DNA of 64,000 nt from Cristatella mucedo (GCA_009760855.2 WPIO01000004.1:1690001-1754000); one strand, 5' to 3'; positions 25,705-46,430 are shown, counted from the stretch's first letter. Numbers and translations are program-made. The notes: generated from the sequence alone by a model not told the origin.

Positions 25705-26302
25705 GTAAAATATGTATGCGTAACTACAACAGAGAATGACGAGAAAGGTAAAGGTAAAGCCGAAAGTGCACTCATAATTAAACTCGGGGCAATTTAGGTG
25801 TTTTAATTTTCCCTGTTCAAATATATTGATCTATATAGAAATAATTACCCGATCGCTCGCAAGTATTGCTAGGCAACTCGGCTCGGTCGGTCAGCTGACA
25901 CTCACGCCTGACTACAGTCAAGTAAAGAGAAGAATATCGTGGTTTTTCACAAGAATCGTCAGATTGTTTGCAACGCCGCTATCTGTTTCATTACTTTTTG
26001 AAGTTCAACGCCTTTTTTGAAGCCGGTCTGAGGATCCGAAGATTGAGAGAGCACAGCAAGATGCACGATTGATGGACTTTTTGAACAACTTGTTTCAGCG
26101 ACGTTTGAGCGGGAATTCAACTGAGCATACGCAAAGAGCACAACTACGATACTAATTCGCCGCAAACAAATCGCGAGAGCTGTCGAGAGTGGTACGGAAG
26201 CAAATTCCCATCTGATTTGGTTGCGGTGAATTGATAAAGTCGGTACTTACTCTGGTCAGCCCCGACGATTGTAACAGTGGTGAGGCAGAAATATATCAGC
26301 AT
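802..26302 (-). CDS. secreted Cys-containing protein with mucin-like Ser/Thr-rich region (gene span, at least four exons)
   Basis: Exons seen are 26251-26302, 15698-15892, 5546-5800 and 802-1467. Every junction is phase 1 with good GTAAGT donors and pyrimidine-rich acceptors, so the joined frame is open for 389 codons. The order is a 17-residue hydrophobic signal-peptide start (MLIYFCLTTV...), two exons of about 65 and 85 residues each rich in Cys and aromatic residues, then about 220 residues dominated by Ser and Thr. Potential N-glycosylation sites include NLT, NVS, NNS and NGT. This looks like a secreted or membrane-attached glycoprotein; I do not recognise the globular domains. All internal exons seen are phase 1-1, so they could be skipped or duplicated without breaking the frame. 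Exon 4 either stops at 764 or splices at a good GTAACA donor at 801, continuing off the left end. Extra phase-1 exons inside the roughly 10-kb introns may have been missed. Confidence 0.6.
3043..3100. repeat. 58-bp perfect inverted repeat around a TA core
   Basis: The arms TGTCGCTGAAGAAATGTAAT and their exact complement flank an alternating TA centre. The whole 58 bases read the same on both strands. A longer TA run follows to about 3123. Confidence 0.9.
3140..3310 (-). mobile_element. SINE (tRNA-like head, LINE-A-like tail), diverged copy
   Basis: Read on the minus strand it matches the copy at 32478-32620, including GGTGAATGCATTTGATGACC and a B-box-like GGCTCGAAC. It is strongly diverged at both ends. 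Confidence 0.5.
3575..4945 (-). mobile_element. LINE-A (L2/CR1-like) retrotransposon, degenerate RT and 3' end
   Basis: The blocks follow, in the same order, those of the better copy at 46435-48370: tail, CAGCATGC repeats, the segment with a degenerate HWLPV motif near 4040, and the RT segments near 4450-4940. Frameshifts and stops break the frame. Confidence 0.65.
5546..5800 (-). CDS. mucin-like gene exon 3
   Basis: Acceptor TTGTTCCTCAG ends at 5801 and a GTAAGT donor lies at 5545-5540, phase 1-1. It encodes 85 residues with five Cys and NLT and NVS glycosylation sites. Regular alternation such as FNVSFTVQLPDC suggests a beta-rich extracellular domain. Confidence 0.65.
6868..7005 (+). mobile_element. 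SINE copy
   Basis: It begins GGTTTGGCCCAGTGG (A-box-like), carries GTGGGCTGTAGCCCC at the B-box position, and ends GTGAAGCGCCTAAGTAGG..TTCTCT, resembling the LINE-A tail. Confidence 0.65.
7876..8015 (+). mobile_element. SINE copy
   Basis: GGTTTGGCCCAGTAGTTAA head, GGGCTTGAGCCCCG B-box-like block, and tail with AGAGATGAGGTTCTCTTAGG. It is closely parallel to the copy at 6868-7005. Confidence 0.7.
8088..8305 (-). mobile_element. LINE-A 3' tail fragment
   Basis: It begins with GATAAAGCGCCCTCAGAGAA, the reverse of the LINE-A end, followed by the block in which GGTTAGAGGCAGCATGCACA occurs twice, showing a short tandem unit in the 3' untranslated region. Confidence 0.7.
8480..8600 (+). mobile_element. 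LINE-A 3' tail fragment, plus orientation
   Basis: ATATAAAGCACCTGGAAATA..GTTCCCTGTGGCACTTTG followed by TTATTATTATT matches the LINE-A end and its TTA-type terminal repeat. Confidence 0.45.
8775..8910 (-). mobile_element. SINE copy
   Basis: On the minus strand: TTTGGCCCAGCGGTTAAGG head, then CATGGGCTCCTGCCCCGAGG and GAAGCACCTGATCAAAGATT..TTCTCTTGGGG tail, running into a TA repeat. Confidence 0.7.
9116..9538 (+). mobile_element. solo LTR of an LTR retrotransposon, copy 1
   Basis: It begins TGTCTTGGCTGAATTGGC and ends GGCTCACA, and aligns throughout with 20302-20700. Shared blocks include GGCTTGCTCAGCCAATAG, a TATATTGGA box and TTTTCGCGACCATT near the 3' end. No coding region is attached. A target duplication is not clear at this copy. 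Confidence 0.65.
9650..9850 (-). mobile_element. LINE-A fragment near the end of the RT ORF
   Basis: GTGAGCTCCATGCTTTGGGAGCATGC and GGTCTCTAACG..GATTCGTACGAGGTATGG match the same positions of the copies at 43650-43780 and 46720-46830, with many changes. Confidence 0.6.
11165..11905 (-). mobile_element. LINE-A 3' fragment
   Basis: It runs from the tail (GATGAAGCGCCCTCAGAGAA) through the CAGCATGC block to the C-terminal RT-ORF region. 'LHWLPIKQRIDFKVL' is legible near 11660-11720 on the minus strand, but the frame is broken. Confidence 0.75.
12845..13870 (-). mobile_element. LINE-A internal fragment, degenerate
   Basis: GTCAAAAGCTGCGGAGAGATC near 12873 corresponds to the RT 'LLDLSAAFD' segment (compare 47760). 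The region near 13690-13810 parallels 15140-15290 upstream of the RT. A 30-bp unit with GATGCTGAAAG.CGATAATG is duplicated at about 13170-13230. Heavily broken. Confidence 0.45.
14900..15345 (-). mobile_element. LINE-A internal fragment upstream of RT
   Basis: GGGATTGACTCCCTGATTTT near 14918 matches 48297-48320 of the longest copy. The rest parallels 13700-13810. Confidence 0.5.
15698..15892 (-). CDS. mucin-like gene exon 2
   Basis: It follows a strong acceptor (CGCTTTTTTCTTTAG, ending at 15893) and ends at a GTAAGT donor (15697-15692), phase 1 on both sides. It encodes about 65 residues with four Cys and many aromatic residues (for example PYAFQKYKFYYESVC). No family recognised. Confidence 0.6.
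16080..16900. other. CpG-rich block (possible island promoter)
   Basis: GC- and CpG-rich compared with its flanks, with a GCTC repeat (about 16108-16132) and a 32-bp tandem repeat (16602-16690). Several open frames exist on both strands because stops are rare in such DNA; none resembles a known protein. It lies in intron 1 of the mucin-like gene and could mark another start site. Confidence 0.4.
16602..16690. repeat. tandem repeat, 32-bp unit
   Basis: Two full units starting GAGGCGACCTAAGGCGGCGA and ending CCTATAACCTAC, then a shortened unit of about 19 bp lacking the AAGGCGGCGACCT part. Confidence 0.85.
17285..17960 (+). mobile_element. LINE-B retrotransposon 3' fragment (end of RT ORF plus tail)
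   Basis: The frame 17287-17715 shows the typical C-terminal end of a CR1/L2-type ORF2: SRLDYYDSILAGLPK, then VGQRIQSKVLTLTHKARYGL, PPYPAELL and LRLWNSLPQFLR. It is open for 142 codons but lacks all catalytic RT motifs, so it is a 5'-truncated copy. The non-coding tail runs to about 17960 with GTGAGTGCGCTATACAAAAC. LINE-B is distinct from LINE-A in its tail. Confidence 0.75.
18080..18500 (-). mobile_element. LINE-A 3' fragment, very degenerate
   Basis: Weak matches to the LINE-A C-terminal region: GGTAGTGAGCGTCGAGCTTCGGAAG, GGGGCCAGAGCATTACAG and GTGCAGTTTGACGAGCAGTGG, in the right order. Confidence 0.4.
20302..20700 (+). mobile_element. solo LTR, copy 2, with perfect 5-bp target duplication
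   Basis: It starts TGTTGGCTGAAT, ends GTCTCACA (TG...CA ends), and is flanked by TAAAG at 20297-20301 and 20701-20705. Internal features fit an LTR: TATATTGG near 20560 and an AATAAA near 20633. It aligns with 9116-9538. Five-base duplications are typical of Ty3/gypsy and some BEL elements; the superfamily cannot be decided from an LTR alone. Confidence 0.8.
21170..21480 (+). mobile_element. LINE-B 3' fragment, degenerate
   Basis: TTATATTCCTCCGCCTAAAGG, GTTCTAGACCGTAAAACTCAC and TGCGTAATTCTTACGCAACA match 17600-17700. Confidence 0.6.
21690..22200 (+). mobile_element. LINE-A 3' fragment, plus orientation
   Basis: It contains the end of the ORF region, the GTGCATGCTGGAACTAACCA-type repeats and the tail AAAGTGCCTAGAAAGAGATT..GAGGGCTCTATAACAAGTGC. 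Confidence 0.7.
22990..23075 (-). mobile_element. LINE-B tail fragment
   Basis: TCACTCTGTAACTCC, then GGGTGCTTATGCGGGAGAGTTTT; on the minus strand this is the LINE-B end. Confidence 0.5.
24421..24517. repeat. (AC)n then (TA)n microsatellite
   Basis: About 65 bases of AC followed by CGCGCACACATG and a TA run. Confidence 0.95.
25651..25701. repeat. (GA)n microsatellite
   Basis: A 51-base GA run. It is the only long purine tract on the plus strand here; the other large arrays are CT on this strand. Confidence 0.95.
26251..26302 (-). CDS. mucin-like gene exon 1 (signal peptide)
   Basis: ATG at 26302-26300 starts 17 codons of a typical cleavable signal peptide (MLIYFCLTTVTIVGADQ), then one base and a GTAAGT donor at 26250-26245. 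The phase-1 end fits the two bases that open exon 2. Confidence 0.65.
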
Positions 26303-26809
26303 GCTAAACGAGAGAGCTGCCGCAATCGAGTCTGCAATCTGGCTGTAACCGGGTGCAATTGTGACGTGGAAATTTGCGGATAAAAAAAGAAAACGCAGCT
26401 CAGCCTCATTCCTACTGCGCAGTCAAGCTTTCACGTCTTTGGTTGTAAGGAGCTTTTCTGCGTATGATAGTGCAGCGTGCAGCGTGCTTTTATGCATTTC
26501 TATCTTATTATTTATTATTATTAGTATGCCTTTCTGAAAGGGTAAGGAGCCAAATGACTTTAATAATAGTGTACTTGATTATTGACTTTGAATATTGAAT
26601 ATTTGACTTTTAATATTGACTCTGACAGTGTTCAATTGAACTTGGAACTAAATTTAACGTTGGTAGGTATTCATGCTTCTTCTAGGGTCAGTAGTCAATG
26701 TAGTGTAAGTCCAAGATCACCGTCAGGTTCTCGGTTGCCGATGAGAGGCAGCCCGTTGGCAAAGTGGCAAGAATTTAAGATTAAGAACTATATTATATAA
26801 CATATAATA

Positions 26810-27140
26810 TATGTAATACATATTACTAAAGTCTTTATTGAAGGGTCTCAAAGTTTTAGCGGACAAGTCTAATCACTGCTCTGGCATTTTCATGTCTGCT
26901 ACTCTCCATTGTAGGCTCTTAAATGAATGTTCAATAACCACTTGCCCTTCTTGCTGACTTGTGACGCGTACAGTACATCGGTCAACCTAATGAGCACAAT
27001 TCAACTACTCGTCTGACACTTTCTCAATACAGCTCTAAATTCATCTGAAGGAGCGCACAGAAATATTGGGACCGGGGCACGAAGCATGTCATACTTGCTT
27101 ACCCCAGACATTATTGAGAGACGACGTTATCGTTCGATTA
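26810..27140. other. intergenic stretch, nothing recognised
   Basis: AT-moderate DNA between the mucin-like gene promoter side and the CT array. No frame, splice pattern or repeat that I can name. Confidence 0.4.
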
Positions 27141-27149
27141 GACTCCGTT

Positions 27150-27455
<306 letters not shown>

Positions 27456-27559
27456 TCTCGTTGGCTCCAACTCTCCATCGTACTTCACATTTTCATGTGA
27501 GAAACAGCCGGCTGATCCTAAATCTTTGTCGGTTTCGCGAAATCGCGCTCGCTAGGTTC

Positions 27560-28030
27560 AAACTCAGTTACCAGGTCGTCAGTGTTTCGCTCGTGCCTCC
27601 CGCCTCAGACTACGCTCCGAGGCTACGAAGCGGCTGCTTATAACTTTTCCAGACTGAGCGGCGGCGCCGTTTGCCGCTGAAGTGACAGACCGAAAGCCGC
27701 TCGTCGTCCTGGCGCAGATGGTTCGACCTGGCGCAGATGGTTCGACCTGACGCGGAAGGAATGCAGCCGGCCTGTCCGGCGGCCTTCCTTCCGATGGCCG
27801 CCGGAAGCCGATCGCTCGCTCGCCGCAGCAGCGAAGTCGCTCGCCGGATGCTCGCGGCAGCCGCCCCCGGGCAGCTCGGACAGACGCTGCGGAATACTCG
27901 TGAAGAAGAAGTGTGAGAGCGTGTTTTCTCGCGCCGCATCGTTTTTCGCCAGCTTCGAGCACCAAGCGGCCGCGGAATTTCCTAGAGATGGGCTTTGTGC
28001 AAGGCACGCTTCTAGCTCGTAAGTCGTCGC
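27560..28030. other. CpG-rich block with a possible plus-strand first exon
   Basis: CpG-rich. A 19-bp unit CTGGCGCAGATGGTTCGAC is duplicated near 27710-27747. At its right edge an ATG at 27987 is followed by ten codons and a GTAAGT donor at 28020, so a plus-strand 5' exon (MGFVQGTLLA) is possible. No downstream exon was found, so this is speculative. Confidence 0.25.
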
Positions 28031-28399
28031 GGTTAAATCTAAGTACCTTTGCGATAATTAAGACTGTGTTTTCATCAGCTCAGATGTGATAGCCAACGAT
28101 GAATACACCAACTCCTACAACCGCAGGTGATTCTTTGTCAATAGGACGCTATAGAGACCAGGAGCGGGAGCACTTTGAAACTCTGAGCTCACAGAGCCCA
28201 CATGACCTTTAAATGACAGAGAGCTGAATGTGACCGAATGAAACACGACCGTCACGCTCGAGGAAAAGGACGCGATCGGACAGATGCAATTCTAATTCAC
28301 ACTGGAGGCTACGCCAGCCACTTCGAGACGCTGCTTTAAAGAGTGAAAAACAGTTGAAGATTAGCGAGCAGTCGCTCCAGCCTTGACCTTTCGGTCAAC

Positions 28400-29560
28400 T
28401 GTACGCCTGCTTCTGCGAGATCCATCGCGGCTACGGGGCCTGGATACAGTGTACATATATTCCCGATATGCATCGGTTTGCCAACCCATACCTAGGAGCG
28501 AGCTTGCTACTTTAGGGAATCTTTGGTTGCTTTTAATTGCAAGACTGGCTGACTAATAGGGATCAGGCCTGAGCGAAGAGTTTCTGCCTTGCGAAGTACG
28601 AAATCGGCTTAGGGCTATGAGCATTTTAAAGTGAAGCTGTAAAGGTGTTGCGAATCTTGATCCCGCTGAGTTGGCAAGGCGTGACGAAGATATCAATCGA
28701 TCAAAGCCGCCAAAGGAAGCTCGAAACTTCAGCAGAAGCAGTCGTCGATAATCCAGCGTCAGCAGCGATCGTGATCCGGCTGGCCTGCTGGCGGTCAATG
28801 CACTCTTGGACCTCTCAGCCGAAGCAGAGAGAGAGAGAGCGGGAGCTGAGCAGCTGCCCAAAGCGGCGGCGGCGGCGGCGGCGGCGGCTGGCTCGGGTAT
28901 CGCTGCACGCTGGGCGAGCCAGCCTGCGCCCGCTAGGTAAAGGATGTTGAACGCTTGACGACTTGCTACCGAGAACGGATCCGGCCAACACCTATGCATC
29001 GATCTTTGCCATCTCTATCTACGCATATTTACAGCAGGACGAGCTTTGCCCGAAGTTCACGGGGCAACGTCCGTCCTCACCTCCAGGCTTTGCTTTGCGT
29101 TGCGTTTCGAGCTCTTCCAGCCAATCCGATTCGATTTCTCCGCCGTCATTTTGCTCAATAGCGGCTAAAGCTGGATTCCCACAATGCAATTCTCCGAGTC
29201 ACCTTCGGGCCTGTACCGGCAACACCGGGTTCGTAGTCATCGCATCGAAATTTTCGCGCTTAAGACATCGCTAGGATTTCCGCAACCCTCTTACACGACG
29301 GCCACGAATGCCGCTATGAAACAGAGACTCGAGCGACAAATGGAGCCGTCTCTGAGAGAAGTAGTCGTCCATTTTCCGCTCCCCCGCCACCGACGCCACC
29401 ACCTGTCGAGTCCTGACCAGTACCCATCGCCGCGGACTTCGCGCTCATCGAGCGGCTACGGTTTTCATACCAAAAGCTTCTGCGCTTATCAAGTCCTATC
29501 CAGAATTCGTGAGCACGACTCTCCGTGGACTATTGCATATTCGCACACTCACTAGGAAAC
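28400..29560. other. GC-rich stretch, no gene recognised
   Basis: Several stop-poor frames of 100-150 codons occur on both strands, with no recognisable domain. A GCG triplet repeat lies at about 28863-28888. Confidence 0.35.
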
Positions 29561-29574
29561 GCTAACTTCGAACG

Positions 29575-29871
29575 AACGGCTTCTTACGGAGCTGGATCTT
29601 ACGGAGCTGGATTTTTCAAAACAGGATCTCATGGAGCAGGATCTTACGGAGCAGGATCTTGTGGAGCAGATTCTTACGGAGTAGGATCCTATGGAGCAGG
29701 ATCTTACGGAGCAGGATCTTGTGGAGCAGGATCTTTCGGAGCAGATTTTTACGGAGCAGGATCTTACGGAACAGGATCTTGCCGAGCAGGATCTTACGGA
29801 GTAGGATCCTACGGAGCAGGATCTTTCGGAGCCGGATCTATCGGAGCAGGATCTTGCGGAGCAGGATCTTG
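29575..29871. repeat. 15-bp minisatellite, about 20 units
   Basis: The unit is GGATCTTACGGAGCA with changes concentrated at the TAC position (TGT, TTC, TTT, TAT, ATC or TGC). Since 15 is a multiple of three, three frames stay open through it: GAGSY pentapeptides on plus (within 29525-29980), RSRIL on plus and RSCSV on minus. Unit-to-unit changes are largely non-synonymous in the GAGSY frame, so protein-level constraint is not evident. Confidence 0.8.
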
Positions 29872-30007
29872 GTGCCCCGAGTCGCACGCTGCACCGGCAG
29901 CTAGCTCATGCGGCTTTTTGAGATTGCCTCTGACAAGCGTGAAATCTCGGCCGGCGTCAAACAAGAAAGAGAAAAGCTGAAAGCTAGGCGAGCGATGTGC
30001 GCTCGCG

Positions 30008-30013
30008 TTTTAA
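30008..30013 (-). terminator. polyadenylation signal ATTAAA for the PL14 gene
   Basis: A variant hexamer about 100 bases after the stop codon on the minus strand. No AATAAA was seen closer. Confidence 0.4.
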
Positions 30014-30114
30014 TTGCCGTCGTTTCCGGCGCGCCGATTCACATTCAGAGATGGTCGCGACTGCAAAGACATCAGCGACTCGGATTTAGTCGCAGCGATA
30101 TTCGGCGTGTAACT

Positions 30115-42086
<11,972 letters not shown>

Positions 42087-42168
42087 TTCCCGTGAGCAGA
42101 AGCAGCGTCTCCCTCTCCCTCTCTCGCTCTCTCTCGCTCCCTCTCTCGCTCCGGGGCACTTGCTTAGA

Positions 42169-42175
42169 CTATATA
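42169..42175 (-). promoter_or_regulatory. TATA box upstream of PL14 exon 1
   Basis: TATATAG on the minus strand (within CGCTGTATATAGTC), 83 bases before the ATG and embedded in a CpG-rich block. Transcription would start near 42140. Confidence 0.5.
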
Positions 42176-42926
42176 CAGCGCCTGCGTACGCAAGCAGGCA
42201 GGCAAAGAAAGCCCCGGCCGGTGAGAATGGCCGCAGGTGACACTGAGAGAATTCCCACCGCGATTAGCCGCGAGGATCCGGCGTCAGCTGCTGCTGATAT
42301 CCGAGTGGCGCGCGAGCCGCGGCTGGCTCCTCTGGGAGGCCGATAAGCACCGGCGGCGGCGGCGGGCAGCTCTACCAATTCGCGCTGCCACAGTCCGCCC
42401 TCCAGAGCAGGAGGCGCGAAAAAAACGGGCTCGCAAAACGAGCGTCTCTGAGCAGACGGCGTGCGAAGCGGTGCCGCAGCAGTCCAGCTTCCAGCAGCTT
42501 CCAGACGTTGCGAGAAAAACCTGGCGTCGTCCTGCTGAGCAGCGAGAGAGCGGATGGAAATTCGGCCGCTGTGCAGCGCCGGCCGTCGCTCGTCGCCGGC
42601 GCGCGCGGGCGCGCGCGAGCGCGCGTCCCTCTGCTCGCCGCGCGCGCGCGCCGACTGCTTCGGACGGTGCTTCTACCCGCGCGCGGAATGGAGTCGCGAT
42701 TCGGCGCCTGCGATTCCAGTTGGAGCGCGCGCACCCAGCGAGCTCGGGACACGAGGACCGCAGGCCGACGGCGGATGGGCGGGGCGCGCGGACGACGACG
42801 CGTGCTCGCTGCGGCTGCGCCTTCGCGTGAACTGGAGCCGGAGAAAGTCGAGCGACGGGTGGCGCTGAAGTGACTTTGCGCAAAGCGCGGCAATCGGGAG
42901 CATCGCTGCGCTGCTCTCGTCCCTGT

Positions 42927-43003
42927 TGCACAAACATTCCTCCGCTGCACAAACATTCCTCCGCTGCACGAACATTCCTCCGTTGCACAAATATTCCTCC
43001 GCT
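42927..43003. repeat. 19-bp tandem repeat, four units
   Basis: TGCACAAACATTCCTCCGC repeated with single changes (CGAAC, CCGTT, AATAT). It lies about 850-920 bases upstream of the PL14 start codon. Confidence 0.9.
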
Positions 43004-43409
43004 CCGCTCCAAAGTAGCTCGTCTTGGACTGATAGTGCTGTGCTGAATGCTAAAAAGCCCAGCGACCACCACATGTCCTAACCGCACCTGCCGAGGAATG
43101 AAACTTCAATGGAAAAAACCTTTAATGTAACGGCTAGCCTAATTAATTGTGCGTCATTTAGCCCATAAGAATAGACAATATGCACATATGGGCACAGCGC
43201 ACGCAGCAGAAATTTTAAAATTGTACCAAGCGACTTTATGCCGTAGCTCGTAAACTCTAAACCCTAAATAAGCAGAGCTCTACAAAAAGAGTACAAACCC
43301 TTATCACTAACATGTGAATCCTTCACTCTTAATTTTAAACCCTTACTACCCTAAATCCCGAACCCTAAAATGAACGTATAGCTCAGAGAGACAGAGATAT
43401 ATATGTATA

Positions 43410-43885
43410 TATCCCTCAAAGAACTCAATCTCTTTCTATGCGCTTTACATTTGCTGCAAATGGAAATGCGATTGAATGGTGAGTAATATCGTGCTTGATA
43501 AACAGCATGAATAACATGGTTAGGGGTGACATGCACAGGGTCAGCATGCAAGTGTGGTTAGTGGCAGCATGCACAGTGTCAGCACGCGTAAGCACACGAA
43601 GGACGAATTACAGGGACCCACTCAATATGTTTTTTTCAAGTTCTTTTTAAATGTGGTCAAGTCAGGGGATGTTCTGACGCAAGTCGGGAGGGAGTTCCAG
43701 GCTTTAGGAGCATACGAACTAAATACACGGTCTCCAAAGGATTTGAGGTTTGTACGGGGTATTTGTAGACTGTTGGATTCCGAAAAGCGGGTGGTACGAT
43801 GCTTTGCCTGGTGGGGCAGTAGATCTGAGACATATGCTGGAGCCAAAGAATGAAGTGACCTAAAAGTGAGTCAAAATTGATCTGC
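43410..43885 (-). mobile_element. LINE-A 3' fragment
   Basis: Tail, CAGCATGC block and the last part of the ORF. The minus frame 43622-43846 reads AYVSDLLPHQAKHRTTRFSE and then KAWNSLPTCVRTSPDLTTFK, the LINE-A C-terminus. Confidence 0.75.
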
Positions 43886-45645
43886 TGATTCCGTGCAAAA
43901 CCTTACAACATTAATATTCCCTTAGCCTCAGGTCATGTCCCAGCACCTCTCGAAAAGGTTCTAGTCAGGCCACTACTTAAGAAAGCAACACTAGACCAAG
44001 AGAACTTGAGCGTCTCCCGCCCAGTCTCCCTTTTAATATATCTCCGTCTGTAACTCCACAAAGTCATAAAGACCAAGTGGGTGTTACGCAGGAGAGTTTT
44101 GTATAGCGCACTCACAGCCCAAGTGGCTTTCGGTACGCATTGGGTTTACCATTCCTATCGAAGACACTGGAATGAGTCATGGCAGACCAGCTGAACTCGC
44201 ATATTGAAACTTCAACCTTACTAGTTAGTTCGGGTCTAGCTCTAGAGCTAATCACTCCACAGAGTCAGCATCGCTTCGCATGTGCAACAACTAACTTTGG
44301 GATGCAGATACGGTTAGATTATCTCTGCTTGTTTTCATCGATCTTTTGATACAATAGATCACCAAGTTCTTCTTCAGCGCCTCTCATCTAGCCTCGGCCA
44401 TACTGGCACTACATTGCTATAGCTCTGGTCCTATCTCAGCGGCATAATTCAGAGTATTGATATGAATGGACAATGGTCATCCGAGGTACTTCTGAAATAT
44501 GGGGACCTCGGAGATTTGTGCTTGGTCCTGTTTTTTTGGACGGGTTATACTCTTCCGCGTGCCAAGCACAATTTAGGCTTTCATTTCTATGCTGATGACA
44601 CTCAGTTGTACCTTTTCATCAATAACTTCCAGCACTTCAGCACGTCAAATTCACTCACCTCCCTTGTTGCATCCATTGATGACATCCAAACATGGATGGC
44701 AGCAAATTTTTATAAATTGAATTATGATCAAACCAACTAACTAGTAATGGGCAAACCAAGTGTGATTCAGAAATTGGAAAGGCTAACGCTTAAGATTGGC
44801 TCCGTCGGCATATTTCCTGTTCAATCTGCACAAAATTTTAGTATCGCGTTCCGAGGTGACCATTCGTTAGACGACCACCTCAGCTCCACAATCAAGTCTG
44901 CCTACTTTCAGCAGCAAAACATTGCTAAAATGTGTGCTTGTTTAGATAATATTACCAAATCTTGGTTGGTCCGTGCAGTTGTGACATCCCGCCTTGACTT
45001 CTGCAACTCACTGCCTGCTGGTCTACCGGCCTGTGCAATCAGGTACTTAAAGCTGGTCCAAAACTCTGCAGCTCGGCTTGTCGGTCGTGAGCGTTGCAGT
45101 TGCCACATCACACCGCATCTCGCCGATGTGCACTGGCCACCAGTCAAGAAAAGCATCGACTTCGAGGTTTTTTCCTTCACTTTTAGATCCCTTCATTATT
45201 TGGCTCCAGCTACCTATCAGATCTGCTGCCCCACCAAGCTAAGCTTCGTACCGCCCGCCAGCTTTCCGGAATCTAGCTGTTTACCTATACCTCGTACAAA
45301 CCTCAAATCACTTGAAAACCCTGCCTTCAGTTCGTATGCTCCAAAAGAACGGAACTGCTGACTTGACCACATTTAAAAAGAAACTAAAAGCGCACCTATT
45401 CATGACAGCATTTAGAGGGTCCGTGTGATTCGTTCTTCATGCGCTTATGCCTGCTGACACTGCGCCTGCTGCACTAACGAGACTTGCATGCTGACCCTGT
45501 GCATGTCAACCCTAAACGTGTTTATTCTTGCTGTTTATCAAGCGTGCTTCCACTAATCATTCGATCGTGCATCTTTGCAGCAAATATAAAGCACCTAGAA
45601 AGAGATTGAGTTCGCTGAGGGCGCTTTACCAAGTGTGTTATTATT
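43885..45645 (+). mobile_element. LINE-A retrotransposon with RT domain, best plus-strand copy
   Basis: It starts in the region before the RT palm (PLEKVLVRPLLKKATLDQE), is interrupted by a LINE-B tail, and resumes with the RT. The catalytic box FYADDTQLYLF is intact near 44587-44620; the thumb (RLDFCNSLPAGLPACAIR, 44990-45041) and C-terminal LHYLAP region follow, then the 3' untranslated block and the tail to TTATTATTATAATTATTA. At least three frame breaks (44461, 44740 and 45361) make it inactive. The motif set is of the L2/CR1 group of non-LTR elements. Confidence 0.8.
44035..44140 (-). mobile_element. LINE-B tail inserted within LINE-A
   Basis: CTCCGTCTGTAACTCCACAA through GGCTTTCGGTACGCATTGGG is the LINE-B end in minus orientation. 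It splits the LINE-A text for '...SLL|PFLSKT', with TTTA present on both sides. Confidence 0.7.
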
Positions 45646-46430
45646 ATAATTATTATCCATACATTGCTGCAAAGACGGAATGAATGAGCGGCAAATGGTT
45701 CGCAGAATTTGAGCATGCTTCCAATAAGACGAGTTGCTGGAGCGATCAGTAGATGACGTTCGTGCTGTAACAAACTGGTTGAGCGACTTCCGTGTACTGC
45801 AAGAACCAGGCCCCAAACACTACACTCGTAAGGGTGCAAGTTTCAGCCACTGGGCAACTAATACTGATGAGCGCGTACCTTGTTGCACGGCTAGCAACTT
45901 GTGCAGTTCCGAGGCACACAACTGTGCCGACAGTAGCAGGAACGCAGAACTGACGAAGAGCTCTCATAAATTAGCATGGTTGCAATCCTTGACGTGTGGC
46001 TCCAGCTTCCGATCAGAAACAGGCCCCGAACACAGTACTCGTAGCAGTGCGAGTCTAAGCCGACACTTAGCCGACGAATACTGGTGACGCCTAAACCTTG
46101 CAGCACGGCTAGCTACTTCCTGAGGCTGTACTATTGCACGCATTTATGCCGACAGTCGCAGTAACACGGCAGTGACAAAGAGCGACAATAACTTAGCTTA
46201 ACAAGTCCGTATCCATAATGCAGACTAGCCTATTTGACAGCAGTGGACTATTAAAGGAGGCCATCAACAGGCACGATATACACCAACAGCACTACGGCCT
46301 AGAGCTCAAATCAGCTCCAATGCCGATATTAGCTGCCCGACTATCTCACCGCTACACTCTTTGTGCAACCTCCGCAATATATTACCGCCTTATCGCATGA
46401 TCGTGGATAATAATAACAATAATATAATAA
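45645..46430. repeat. tandem repeat of about 205 bp, two diverged units
   Basis: Unit 1 (about 45787-45995) and unit 2 (about 45996-46205) share blocks in the same order: CAGGCCCC.AACAC..TACTCGTA, GCACGGCTAGC, TGCCGACAGT.GCAG and TGACNAAGAGC. Further relatives lie at about 46205-46380 and 48450-48660. Confidence 0.55.

Larger units (their letters stand above)
15893..26250. other. intron 1 of the mucin-like gene
   Basis: It contains a CpG-rich block at 16080-16900, LINE-B at 17285-17960 and 21170-21480, LINE-A at 18080-18500 and 21690-22200, a solo LTR at 20302-20700, an AC/TA array near 24420-24520 and a GA array at 25651-25701. I see nothing identifiable in 18510-20290, 22210-22980, 23090-24400, 24530-25640 or 25710-26240. 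Confidence 0.5.
42087..43010. promoter_or_regulatory. CpG island at the PL14 5' end
   Basis: Very GC-rich, with runs such as GCGCGCGCGCGCC near 42640, contrasting with both flanks. Long frames occur on both strands here only because stops are rare. A 19-bp tandem repeat sits at its far end. Confidence 0.55.

Noticed and set aside
42284-43087. 267-codon minus-strand and 197-codon plus-strand frames
   Set aside because: Arg/Ala-rich frames in an extreme GC island; the minus frame partly reflects the 19-bp repeat.
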